From NCBI GenBank assembly GCA_044222685.1, contig JBGAMU010000011.1, positions 20,286 through 84,285 of the forward strand: 64,000 bases of DNA, written 5' to 3'. This stretch comes from JAEUPI01 sp044222685 (GTDB taxonomy: Bacteria > Pseudomonadota > Gammaproteobacteria > Burkholderiales > Burkholderiaceae_C). The translations under genes were made by a program, and so were the position numbers. This document shows, piece after piece, positions 37,091-44,806 of the stretch (positions within the stretch are counted from its first letter, which is position 1; the number at the start of each line of letters is the position of its first letter). The notes beneath the pieces were generated by a model. It was not told the origin of the DNA. It was given only the letters and a program-made list of their open reading frames with translations, and searched no databases.

Positions 37091-37735
37091 CTAGAGCGCG
37101 TCCGCGTGCCTGAAGCGTGCCTGAAGCGAGAGCACCTTGGGCACGTAGGCCCGTGTCTCGGCGATGTCGGGGATGCGCCGCCCGGCGCGCATCACCGCGC
37201 CTTCACCCGCGTTGTAGGCCGCCAGCGCGAGCGACACGTCGCCGGCAAAGTAGTCCAGCAGCCAGCGCAGGTAGGCCGTGCCGCCGCGCACGTTGTCGGC
37301 GACGGCATAGGCATCACGCACGTTGAAGCGACGCGCCGTGTCGGGCATCAACTGCATCAACCCCATCGCCCCCTTGCGCGAGCGTGCATGGGGATCGAAG
37401 TTGGATTCGACTGCGATCAAGGCCTTCAGCAGCGCGGCCTCGACAGCGTACTCGCGTGCCACCTCGCCGATCAGGCCGTGCAGTCCCGCGGGAAGGGGTC
37501 GAAGCGCGAACGGGGCGCGTCGCGGTGCGTTCAACGCCGCGTCCGCCTCGGCAGGAGTCGCACCGCCTCGGGCACGCTCGTCGGGAATCAACACCGTTGG
37601 CGTCTGCGCCGATGCGAAGTTGGACAGCACGACGGCGCCGCCCGACTCGACGCCAGGGCCTACGTAGATTTGGGCCTGCGCCGCACCGACGACCAGGCAG
37701 CCGGTGACAAGCTTCGACAGGAACGCGTGCTTCAT
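37091..37735 (-). CDS. Lytic transglycosylase (SLT family)
   Basis: The protein has 214 residues with a signal peptide (about 1-21). The SLT catalytic Glu is in AVESNFDPHARS, followed by GAMGLMQLMP and AAYNAGEGAV, all family signatures. It cleaves peptidoglycan glycan strands. Its position just upstream of the secretion operon, on the same strand but separated by about 80 bp and the regulatory box, suggests a role in making room in the cell wall for the secretin, as seen with other secretion systems. Confidence 0.93.
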   Translation of the reverse strand: MKHAFLSKLVTGCLVVGAAQAQIYVGPGVESGGAVVLSNFASAQTPTVLIPDERARGGATPAEADAALNAPRRAPFALRPLPAGLHGLIGEVAREYAVEAALLKALIAVESNFDPHARSRKGAMGLMQLMPDTARRFNVRDAYAVADNVRGGTAYLRWLLDYFAGDVSLALAAYNAGEGAVMRAGRRIPDIAETRAYVPKVLSLQARFRHADAL

Positions 37736-37939
37736 CGAATCCGTGGCACTGCGCACGGCGCAGCGTTTGGGGTCATTTGACGCTGGCCGGCCGGTGAGCG
37801 CCAGGATGCTGGGACCCGCCACAATAGGTGGGATGTCTCCTACCGAACGGATGGTGATTCACCCGCCATCTCGATTCGGAAGACACCGCCTTGAAAACCA
37901 TGAGGTCGCATCGACCCTTCCGCCGCCGAGAATCACGCC

Positions 37940-38650
37940 ATGCGCCTGCTCTTTGCTGAGGACGACGGGTTGCTCGGCCGCGCGACCTGCGTCGCGCTGC
38001 TCCAGGTCGGCCATGCCGTCGACTGGGTGACGAGTGGCGAGCAGTTGCTGGCCGCGCTGGAGCGCGAGCCCTACGATTGCCTGCTGCTGGATCTCGGCCT
38101 GCCAGGGCTGTCGGGTGAGGATTGCCTTCGCGCCATACGTGCGGGGCAGCGTCGACTGCCGGTGATCGTGTTGACGGCGCGCGGCCAGAAGGACGACCGC
38201 ATAGCGGTTCTCGACCTGGGCGCGGACGACTACATGGTCAAGCCCTACGACCTCGAAGAGATGGCGGCCCGTGTGCGCGCGGTGGTCCGGCGAAACCGCG
38301 AGAGCGAATCGTCGGAGTTGGCGCATGGGCCGCTGGTGCTGCGGCCGCTGACGCGAACGGTGTTGTGGCAAGGCCAACCCGTCACGCTGACAGGCAAGGA
38401 GTTCATGCTGCTGGAGGCGATGATGCGTGCCACCGATCGAGCGGTGACCCGCGAGCACCTCGAGGCCTCGCTGTACGGCTGGGGCGAGGAGATCGGCAGC
38501 AACGCGGTGGAGGTTCATGTGCACCACCTGCGGCGCAAGCTGAGTCGCCGGCTGATCGTCACCGTCCGGGGTGTGGGCTATCGGCTTGGCGCGGCGGACC
38601 AGCTCGGCGAAACGGTCCACGACGAGGCCGGCGCGCGCGACGCCGGATAA
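37940..38650 (+). CDS. OmpR/QseB-PmrA-family response regulator (orphan)
   Basis: The protein has 236 residues: a receiver with E7/D8/D9, D51 and the Lys in VKPYD, then a winged helix ending TVRGVGYRLG. There is no adjacent kinase on the same strand; the nearest is the incomplete kinase at 39441-40778, two genes away on the other strand. It diverges from the lytic transglycosylase with about 200 bp between. With the regulators at 9708 and 43275 it makes three similar copies in 35 kb. Confidence 0.9.
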   Translation: MRLLFAEDDGLLGRATCVALLQVGHAVDWVTSGEQLLAALEREPYDCLLLDLGLPGLSGEDCLRAIRAGQRRLPVIVLTARGQKDDRIAVLDLGADDYMVKPYDLEEMAARVRAVVRRNRESESSELAHGPLVLRPLTRTVLWQGQPVTLTGKEFMLLEAMMRATDRAVTREHLEASLYGWGEEIGSNAVEVHVHHLRRKLSRRLIVTVRGVGYRLGAADQLGETVHDEAGARDAG

Positions 38651-38670
38651 CCCGCCCGCGCACACCTCGG

Positions 38671-39291
38671 CTAACGCATCAGGTCCTTGACGATCTCTCG
38701 GTCGAGCAGCACGAGTTCGGCGGTGTCGCCGTTCGTGTTCAGACCGGCGCTCCGATCGTCACCGGCCGGCATGCGCGGCGATCGCACCACGCAGTCCCCA
38801 CTGAGCGGGTCGGCCGCAGCGTAGACGACTTGCCTGCCGCTTTCCCAACGCAGCACCATTTCGTTCAATGCCGACAGTCGTTCGTCGGTGTGCGCGTCGA
38901 TGAGGATGACCGCATCGCCGCGTGCGGCCTCCAGGCCCAGCACGAGTGCCGACGCCCGATCGAGCGGGTCATCGAGCGCAATCAAGCGAAAGCCCGGCAA
39001 GTCGCACCACGCGCGCAACACGCGCTCGGTGGCGTCGCCGCTGGCGCGATCGACGACGATGATCTCCCACGGGTATCCGCATTCGGTCAATCGGTCGCTC
39101 AACGCGGGCAGCAGCGTGCGCAACGCGTCAAGGTCGTTCTGCGCGGGCACGACGCAGGAGAGGCAACGGCGCACGCCGTTGAGCTGTGCCCAGCCCGACA
39201 CATGGGCCCATGTGACCTCGGAATCGTCGCGATCCGCGGGGTACCAGCGACAGGGCGGGTGACTGGCGGGATGCGACAGCGGCGTATGCAC
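38671..39291 (-). CDS. Short glycosyltransferase family 2-like protein
   Basis: From the GTG at 39291 (GAGG 6 bp upstream) the protein has 206 residues. It contains the GT2 start region CVVPAQNDLDALRTLLPAL and the EIIVVDRASGDAT strand, plus a DAVILIDAHTDE segment at the place of the DXD motif (here Asp-Ala-His). It has no membrane segment and is shorter than most GT2 enzymes of the polyprenyl-phosphate sugar class. The missing second Asp makes activity doubtful. It has its own promoter region with a PmrA/QseB-like box. Confidence 0.7.
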   Translation of the reverse strand: MHTPLSHPASHPPCRWYPADRDDSEVTWAHVSGWAQLNGVRRCLSCVVPAQNDLDALRTLLPALSDRLTECGYPWEIIVVDRASGDATERVLRAWCDLPGFRLIALDDPLDRASALVLGLEAARGDAVILIDAHTDERLSALNEMVLRWESGRQVVYAAADPLSGDCVVRSPRMPAGDDRSAGLNTNGDTAELVLLDREIVKDLMR

Positions 39292-39337
39292 GGGGCGCCT
39301 CGAATGGCCTGGGGTGACTTGATTCTTGTCATGGCCC

Positions 39338-39354
39338 CTTAAGGACGCATTAAA
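39338..39354. promoter_or_regulatory. PmrA/QseB-like box CTTAAG-N5-ATTAAA
   Basis: Direct hexamer repeat with 5-bp spacing, 46 bp upstream of the glycosyltransferase GTG and downstream of the kinase stop. Its distance to the start fits a site overlapping the -35 region; an AAGAAT hexamer on the minus strand may be the -10. Confidence 0.5.
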
Positions 39355-39440
39355 ACGCGTCCGCCGTGTCAACAATGCACGCCTGTCGCCCCGCTCGATC
39401 GTGGGGACGACCGGGGGCCTCGCTTGACACGAGGTTCGGG

Positions 39441-40778
39441 CTACCGGGCAGACGGGTCTTGTGCGTTCTCGTCCGACGCGAAGACCGTCGGTTGCGGAAA
39501 GCTGACCTCAACGCGAAGCCCACCCAGGGGTGACTCACCCAGCGAGAGCCTGGCGCGATGCAGTTCCGCGACCGAGTGGACGATCGACAGACCCAGCCCA
39601 ACCCCACCGGCCTGCGTCATGCCGTCGCGGTGCGTGCTCAGCTCCACGCGGCCGCCGTCGGGCGTGTAGGCGATGGCATTGGCCAGCAAGTTGCGCATCA
39701 GCACCTGCACGGCGAAGCGATGACCGACCATCACATGCACCTGCAGCCGCGCCGCGAATTCCAGGTGCTTGCGAGCACCTCGGTATCCCAGGTCCTCCAT
39801 GATCTGCTGATAGAGGTCGGACAGGTCGATCGCTTCGAACTGCGACTCGGCGTCCTTGGGCATCGTCTCGATGCGGGCCAGGTCGAGCAGCTGGTCGATC
39901 AGATGGGCCGCACGATCGGCGCCGACCATCATCGAGTCGAGCGCCTGCCTCAAGTCGTCTGGGGTGCTGGCTTTGGTCGCCAATTGCGCATGTGCGCGCA
40001 GGCCGGCCAGCGGCGTGCGCATCTCGTGCGCGGCAACCGCGGTGAACCCGCGCTCGACGGACAGTGCATGCGCGACCCGTTCGAACAGCGCATCAACGGC
40101 CTTCAGGATCGGCAGCAGTTCGCGCGGGGGTTGCTCGATGGTGATCGGTGTCATGTCCAGTGGTCTGCGTTCACCCAGCTGGTCGGCGAGGTCATCGATC
40201 GATCGCAACGAGCGTCGTAGCCAGATCCACGTGGTGCCGAACACCAGCGACAGCGGGATCAACAGGAACCCGACGTAATACAGCGTGATGCTGGCGGTCT
40301 GTGTCCAGCGTTCCTCGATGTTCTCGGCCACCTGGACGACGAATTCGCGGTTGTCGGTAGGAACCGCAAAGGTCCGGTACTGCTCCCCCTGCAACCGGAC
40401 CGTGTTGAAGCCGAAATGCTCCAGCGGCGTCAGAGGACGATCGGCCGGCGACTCGTGACTGCGCATCAACAGCGAACCGTGTCGGGTCCAGACCTGAAAG
40501 CGATAGAGCAGCGCCACCGAGGGTCTGGTCTTCATGTTCAGCGGCATGCTGTGTATGCCCTCGCGAATCTCCTGCAGTTCCTCCTCGATCTCCTCTTCCA
40601 CGAACGCCAGCACGGTAGCGCCCAGGTGCTCGAGCCGGGCGTCCATCATCTGGTCTTCCTCGATGCTGGAGGCCCAGTACATGGCCATGCCACCGAAGGC
40701 CAGCGAGGCCAACAGCGCCACGGCGGCAATCGACAGCAACCGGCTGCGCAGTGACCATGCGGACTGGCGATCTGACAT
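39441..40778 (-). CDS. QseC-like sensor histidine kinase lacking the G1/F region
   Basis: The protein has 445 residues with two membrane segments (about 12-35 and 160-185) flanking a periplasmic sensor. A HAMP-like linker leads to the H box with H251 in AAHEMRTPLAG; the N box (LLANAIAYTPDGG) and a G2 box (GVGLGLSIVHSV) follow. Only about 18 residues separate the N box from the G2 box and contain no DXGXG (G1) or F box; in typical QseC-like kinases this gap is about 45-50 residues. The frame is intact, so this is an internal deletion, not a frameshift. ATP binding and autophosphorylation are therefore questionable; a phosphatase or pseudokinase role is possible. It starts directly after the SCO-like gene. 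Confidence 0.88.
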   Translation of the reverse strand: MSDRQSAWSLRSRLLSIAAVALLASLAFGGMAMYWASSIEEDQMMDARLEHLGATVLAFVEEEIEEELQEIREGIHSMPLNMKTRPSVALLYRFQVWTRHGSLLMRSHESPADRPLTPLEHFGFNTVRLQGEQYRTFAVPTDNREFVVQVAENIEERWTQTASITLYYVGFLLIPLSLVFGTTWIWLRRSLRSIDDLADQLGERRPLDMTPITIEQPPRELLPILKAVDALFERVAHALSVERGFTAVAAHEMRTPLAGLRAHAQLATKASTPDDLRQALDSMMVGADRAAHLIDQLLDLARIETMPKDAESQFEAIDLSDLYQQIMEDLGYRGARKHLEFAARLQVHVMVGHRFAVQVLMRNLLANAIAYTPDGGRVELSTHRDGMTQAGGVGLGLSIVHSVAELHRARLSLGESPLGGLRVEVSFPQPTVFASDENAQDPSAR

Positions 40779-40779
40779 C

Positions 40780-41316
40780 TCAGGGCAACAGCGCGGCGAC
40801 CGGCTGATCCGCCGCGTCGAGCCGGCGGGCAGGAATGCCGTCGGGCGATAACAGGACGATGCGGAAGTCGTGCAGCGTGTGCTCGCCGTAGCGCCAGTAG
40901 TGGATTCCTAGGCTTCGCGCCAGGCGTCGGGTCGATGCCTCGTCGCCCGAAAGGAATCTCCAGTTGCCTCTGGCAAGGCCGCGCTCGACTCGCAACCGTG
41001 CCCAATCGGACGGGCGATCCTGTGTCGGGTCGAGACCGACGACCACGAAGTTGAGGTCCAGCCGCCGATCGTCTGCGAGCTTCTGGATCTGCTCCATCGT
41101 GCGCAGGCTGGTCGCGCAGACGCGTCGGCAGGCGCCATAGGCCATCGTCATGACAGTCGTCTGGCCGCGCAAGGCGTTGAGCTCGAAGGGGCGTTGCTGA
41201 TCGTCCAGCCATCGCCCGGGCTGACGAAGGATGTCCTGCCCGTTGGCCCCCAGCGAGAAGAGCCAGCCGATCAGCAGGACGAACCAGCGGAAGCGTGATG
41301 TGGAGCCGGCGCGCAT
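40780..41316 (-). CDS. SCO1/SenC-like redox or copper protein
   Basis: The protein has 178 residues with a signal peptide or anchor (about 1-26). The thioredoxin fold carries C63-R-R-V-C67, a CXXXC motif, and a later EHTLHDF segment that could supply the distal His. The canonical Pro after the second Cys is absent. It ends 1 bp before the kinase ATG, so the two are coupled; the pairing suggests that it senses or supplies copper for the kinase. It is divergent from the porin gene at 41455. Confidence 0.82.
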   Translation of the reverse strand: MRAGSTSRFRWFVLLIGWLFSLGANGQDILRQPGRWLDDQQRPFELNALRGQTTVMTMAYGACRRVCATSLRTMEQIQKLADDRRLDLNFVVVGLDPTQDRPSDWARLRVERGLARGNWRFLSGDEASTRRLARSLGIHYWRYGEHTLHDFRIVLLSPDGIPARRLDAADQPVAALLP

Positions 41317-41419
41317 GGAGGAATGGGACGCGACCGGGAAAGCCTAACGCAAATCAAGCCGGCCGATCACGCCAATGCTGGCGAAACTGCACGCCTGCCC
41401 TCTAGACTCGGTGCCGCGG

Positions 41420-41432
41420 GGCCAATTTGGCC
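41420..41432. promoter_or_regulatory. Dyad GGCCAA-T-TTGGCC
   Basis: Perfect inverted repeat ending 22 bp before the porin start, in the divergent promoter region; a possible operator. Confidence 0.35.
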
Positions 41433-41454
41433 GTGAGGGTTCAAGAGGATCGAC

Positions 41455-42837
41455 ATGGCAATCCACCTTGCGACGGGCAGGTTGGCAACCACCCTGTGCG
41501 CGGCGTTGTGCCTCGCGCTCACCTGCGCGGTCGCGCGCGCGGAGACCGACGCGGAGCGCATCCGTCGGCTCGAACAAAGGCTCGCCGCCAATCAACGTCT
41601 GATCGAGCAACTGGCCGCACGGGTGGCCGAACTGGAGCGCGGGGCCGCGTCGGGTGCAGCCGCCAAGACCGTCGCGGCGCCTGTGCCTCAGGCGGCGGCA
41701 TCCGCCGTTGCGCCGCCCGACCAGGCGAAAGCCATCGCCAGCCTGCAAGACAGCGTCAACCAGATCTCCGAAGGGTTGGGTCGGCGGGACGCCGAGTCGG
41801 GGCTGCCGCTGCACGGCTTTGCCGACGTCAGCGCGGGTTGGTCATCAGCGCGGGACCCTCAGCGCCTGCGCGGTTTCAACGCAGGTTCACTCGACATCTA
41901 TTTGACCCCGCAGATCGGCGATCGCGCCAAGGCGTTGGTCGAGGTGGTGTTCGAGTCGCTGCCGGGTGGTGTGCAGGAGGTCGATCCCGAGCGCTTGCAG
42001 ATCGGCTACACGGTCAACGACGCGATGACCGTGTGGATGGGCCGCTTCCACACACCGATGGGACAGTGGAACACGTTGTTCCATCACGGGGCGAATCTGC
42101 AGACCGGCATTTCGCGTCCGCGGTTCATCGACTTCGAGGACAAGGGCGGCTTGCTGCCCACTCACACCGTCGGGCTGTGGGCCAATGGCAAGGTGCGCCT
42201 GGGTGGTTCCCAGCTGACCTACGATGGATACGTCGGCAACGGGCCCAGCATCCGGGATCGAGGCCTCCAGGTCAACACATTCACCGACGACAACGGCAGC
42301 AAGCTCTACGGCCTGAACCTGGGCTATCAACCCCAGACGATGTTCGGCGGTCTGACGGTGGGATTGCATGGCATGGCGACGCGGGTGAACACGTACTCAA
42401 CCAGCGGCGTCCAGCGCGACTCGACGCGCCTACGTATGGCGGGAACGTACCTCGGGTACGACGCAAACGACTGGGACGTCCTTGCAGAGGTGTACCGACT
42501 GGCCAATCGTGAAGCCGGCAGCAGCGCAAGCCGATCCAGTTCCCTCTGGTTCGTTCAGGTTGCTCGCGCCTTGGGGCTGTGGACGCCCTTCGCCCGCTTG
42601 GAGCGTGTTCATCTCGACCCCCTTGATCCCTATTTCGCGAATCAAGCGGCCGGGCGTTCATATCGAAGAGCCACTGCAGGCCTGCGCTACGAGCTTCACC
42701 CGCGAGCGGCACTGAAGGTCGAATTCAGCGACACCCGCGAATCGGCCGCTTCATTGGTTGACGGCGACGGCCTCCAGCAGCCCTTCGAGGCGGCGCGATA
42801 CAGGCGGACGGCCGTCGAGTACTCGATTGCCTTCTGA
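41455..42837 (+). CDS. Outer-membrane porin with N-terminal coiled coil
   Basis: The protein has 460 residues: a signal peptide (about 1-29, ending ARA), a short coiled coil (about 32-62, RIRRLEQRLAANQRLIEQL), an Ala-rich linker and a 16-stranded-type barrel ending in Phe (YSIAF), the usual outer-membrane insertion signal. An AGAGGA ribosome site is 6 bp upstream. It resembles trimeric DcaP or phosphate/pyrophosphate-selective (OprP-like) porins. It is followed 10 bp later by a PstS-like protein, so an anion or phosphate role is possible. Confidence 0.85.
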   Translation: MAIHLATGRLATTLCAALCLALTCAVARAETDAERIRRLEQRLAANQRLIEQLAARVAELERGAASGAAAKTVAAPVPQAAASAVAPPDQAKAIASLQDSVNQISEGLGRRDAESGLPLHGFADVSAGWSSARDPQRLRGFNAGSLDIYLTPQIGDRAKALVEVVFESLPGGVQEVDPERLQIGYTVNDAMTVWMGRFHTPMGQWNTLFHHGANLQTGISRPRFIDFEDKGGLLPTHTVGLWANGKVRLGGSQLTYDGYVGNGPSIRDRGLQVNTFTDDNGSKLYGLNLGYQPQTMFGGLTVGLHGMATRVNTYSTSGVQRDSTRLRMAGTYLGYDANDWDVLAEVYRLANREAGSSASRSSSLWFVQVARALGLWTPFARLERVHLDPLDPYFANQAAGRSYRRATAGLRYELHPRAALKVEFSDTRESAASLVDGDGLQQPFEAARYRRTAVEYSIAF

Positions 42838-42846
42838 TCCTCGGCA

Positions 42847-43248
42847 ATGAAGCCCGCCTGGCCCTGCCTCATCGTCGTGGCGTTGCTGTGGTTTGGCGAC
42901 GCCGGCGCCGGCGAGGTCATTGCCCACCCGACGGTGCACCTCAGCTCGAGCGATGTGCGCAACGTGTTTCTCGGCGAGAAGCAACTGATGGGTAGTCAGC
43001 GCCTGTTTCCGGTCGACAACTCGGCTCTTCAGACCGAGTTCCTGGCCAAGGTGCTGCAAACCGACGAGCGCAAATACTCCGCGCGCTGGATACGCAAGAC
43101 CTTCCGCGAAGGACTGGTTGCGCCGATCGTGAAGGGGAGTGACGCGGAGGTCATCTCCTTCGTCCGATCGACGCCCGGCGCGATCGGCTACGTGACGACA
43201 ACCCCCGGCGAGGCAAACGGCACCGTGAAGGTGCTCGAGAAATTCTGA
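42847..43248 (+). CDS. Small PstS-like phosphate-binding-domain protein
   Basis: The protein has 133 residues with a signal peptide (about 1-21). It has the compact fold of short PstS-like proteins: VHLSSSDVRNVFLGEK near the N-terminus, a WIRKTF segment, and VRSTPGAIGYVT near the C-terminus, with Ser/Arg candidates for oxyanion binding. It is about half the length of a true PstS. It appears cotranscribed with the porin; no ABC permease is nearby, so it may be sensory. Confidence 0.82.
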   Translation: MKPAWPCLIVVALLWFGDAGAGEVIAHPTVHLSSSDVRNVFLGEKQLMGSQRLFPVDNSALQTEFLAKVLQTDERKYSARWIRKTFREGLVAPIVKGSDAEVISFVRSTPGAIGYVTTTPGEANGTVKVLEKF

Positions 43249-43274
43249 GATGCGCTGGCCAGTGGCAGGCCCGC

Positions 43275-43958
43275 CTATGGAGGGTCGAGCTGCGAAAGCG
43301 GCCCCAGCTGATAGCCGACGCCACGCACTGTCTGCACCAGCTTGTTGCCGAACTTGCGACGCAGGAAGTGAACGTAGACCTCGACCGCATTGCTGCCAAC
43401 GTCCTCGCCCCAGCCGTAGAGCGCCTCCTCGAGCTGGGCACGGGTGACCACCTGACTCTTCTTGCGCACCAGCGTTTCCAGCAGCCAGTATTCCTTGTTC
43501 GTCAAGGCGACCGGTTTGCCGTTCCAGGTGGCACTCCGACGTGCGGGGTGCAACTTCAACGGACCGTGTTCTGCATCTTCTGAAAGTTCGGCTACCGACG
43601 ATGCTCGACGCAGCACCGCCCGCACGCGAGCGCCCAGCTCGTCGAGGTCGACCGGCTTCGTCAGGTAGTCGTCGGCGCCGATATCCAGCAGGTTGATTCG
43701 GTCCCGGACACCGCCGCGCGCGGTGACCACGATGATCGGCATGCCTGGCACGCGGCTGCGTATGCTCCTGAGCAGGGTCTCACCCGGGGTGTCTGGCAGG
43801 CCCAGGTCGAGCAGGACGCAGTCGTAGTCGTGCAGCAGCATCGCGGCCGCCATCGCCTCGCCGCAGTTCGCCCAGTCGGCGACATAACCCGTGCGCTCCA
43901 GCTCGCGCTGGAGCGCGCTCCCCACGAGGTCATCGTCCTCGATCACCAACACACGCAT
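43275..43958 (-). CDS. OmpR/QseB-PmrA-family response regulator (orphan)
   Basis: The protein has 227 residues: a receiver with E7/D8/D9, D51 and Lys in TKPVD, then a winged helix ending TVRGVGYQLG. The M at 43958 is the family start; the upstream frame gives 18 extra residues without homology. It converges on the porin/PstS-like pair. It is a close paralogue of the regulator at 9708. A partner for the kinase at 39441 is possible but not adjacent. Confidence 0.9.
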   Translation of the reverse strand: MRVLVIEDDDLVGSALQRELERTGYVADWANCGEAMAAAMLLHDYDCVLLDLGLPDTPGETLLRSIRSRVPGMPIIVVTARGGVRDRINLLDIGADDYLTKPVDLDELGARVRAVLRRASSVAELSEDAEHGPLKLHPARRSATWNGKPVALTNKEYWLLETLVRKKSQVVTRAQLEEALYGWGEDVGSNAVEVYVHFLRRKFGNKLVQTVRGVGYQLGPLSQLDPP

Positions 43959-44003
43959 ACTGCTTGTCCCGCGGGTGGAGTCCCACCGCCGGATTCTTCG
44001 TTT

Positions 44004-44028
44004 GATTGCCATCCATCATGCGGCAATC
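44004..44028. promoter_or_regulatory. Inverted repeat GATTGCC-N11-GGCAATC
   Basis: Perfect 7-bp arms 46 bp upstream of the regulator start. An operator or a hairpin; no T-run. Confidence 0.35.
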
Positions 44029-44119
44029 CTGTGCATGAAACGACCGGGACCCCGCGATCTGAGGGGCGCCGCGGGTTTGTCGACGTCGCAGATGCAACCC
44101 GCGGATGCGGGGGTCGGCG

Positions 44120-44806
44120 CTACTTCACGACGCAGCGCTCGCCGGCCACGGCGACGATCGCTCCGTCCGGCGCCTCGATCCAGGCACGCGCCCTGAGACG
44201 CGCCGGCTGCGCCGTGTCGGGCCAGCGCAGCGCACGCAGCACCTGAACCCGGCCGTTGGACCGCAGCGCATCGAGATCGAGCGGGCCGGCCACCGTGCGC
44301 ATCAGCTGGCGCGCCACGGGTGTGCCGTCCGTGCCGACCGGCACCACTTCCACCAGAGCCAGCCAGCCGGTGCTTCGCGCCGGCCATCGCCCTCGCGCGT
44401 CGATCTGCAGAGCGAAGTAGCCGTTCCAGGCGGGCCCAGAGGTCACACGCAACGCAGGGGCAGGGCGCGGCAGCGCGGTGCGCCGCAGCGACGGCCGGCT
44501 CGCGTCGATGGCGAATCCTTCGATGCGTTGGCTGCGCTGCCGGGCCTCGGGCGTTGCGGCGGCAGCCAGCGGTGCGTCGTCGCCTTGCGCTCCGGGAACG
44601 ATCCAGTCGAACAACCACGCACTGCGCGGAGCAGGCATCGCCGGCGCGGTTGCCCAGCAATCGGCGCAATCGGCGTCGATGAAGCGTTCGATCACGGCGG
44701 TGGCGCCACTGGGACATTCCGCTGGTGGCGGCACACCCTGCGGCGCAGCGGCCACGATCGCGGTGAATGTCAACCCGAGCGTGACTCCTAGAATCAGTCG
44801 ATGCAT
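44120..44806 (-). CDS. Exported protein of unknown function
   Basis: The protein has 228 residues with a signal peptide (about 1-22). A CADCW motif (two Cys three apart) lies near residue 50, and several beta-strand-rich segments follow; a C-terminal Cys is present. I recognise no family with certainty; a thiol-disulfide or copper-binding role is possible from the CXXC. Its start codon lies on the same 6-bp palindrome as that of uvrD on the other strand. An ATG three codons upstream (44815) is also possible. Confidence 0.7.
   Translation of the reverse strand: MHRLILGVTLGLTFTAIVAAAPQGVPPPAECPSGATAVIERFIDADCADCWATAPAMPAPRSAWLFDWIVPGAQGDDAPLAAAATPEARQRSQRIEGFAIDASRPSLRRTALPRPAPALRVTSGPAWNGYFALQIDARGRWPARSTGWLALVEVVPVGTDGTPVARQLMRTVAGPLDLDALRSNGRVQVLRALRWPDTAQPARLRARAWIEAPDGAIVAVAGERCVVK

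Noticed and set aside
39292..39375. A longer N-terminus for the glycosyltransferase from a TTG at 39375
   Set aside because: It would run through the PmrA/QseB-like box; the GTG at 39291 has a GAGG ribosome site.
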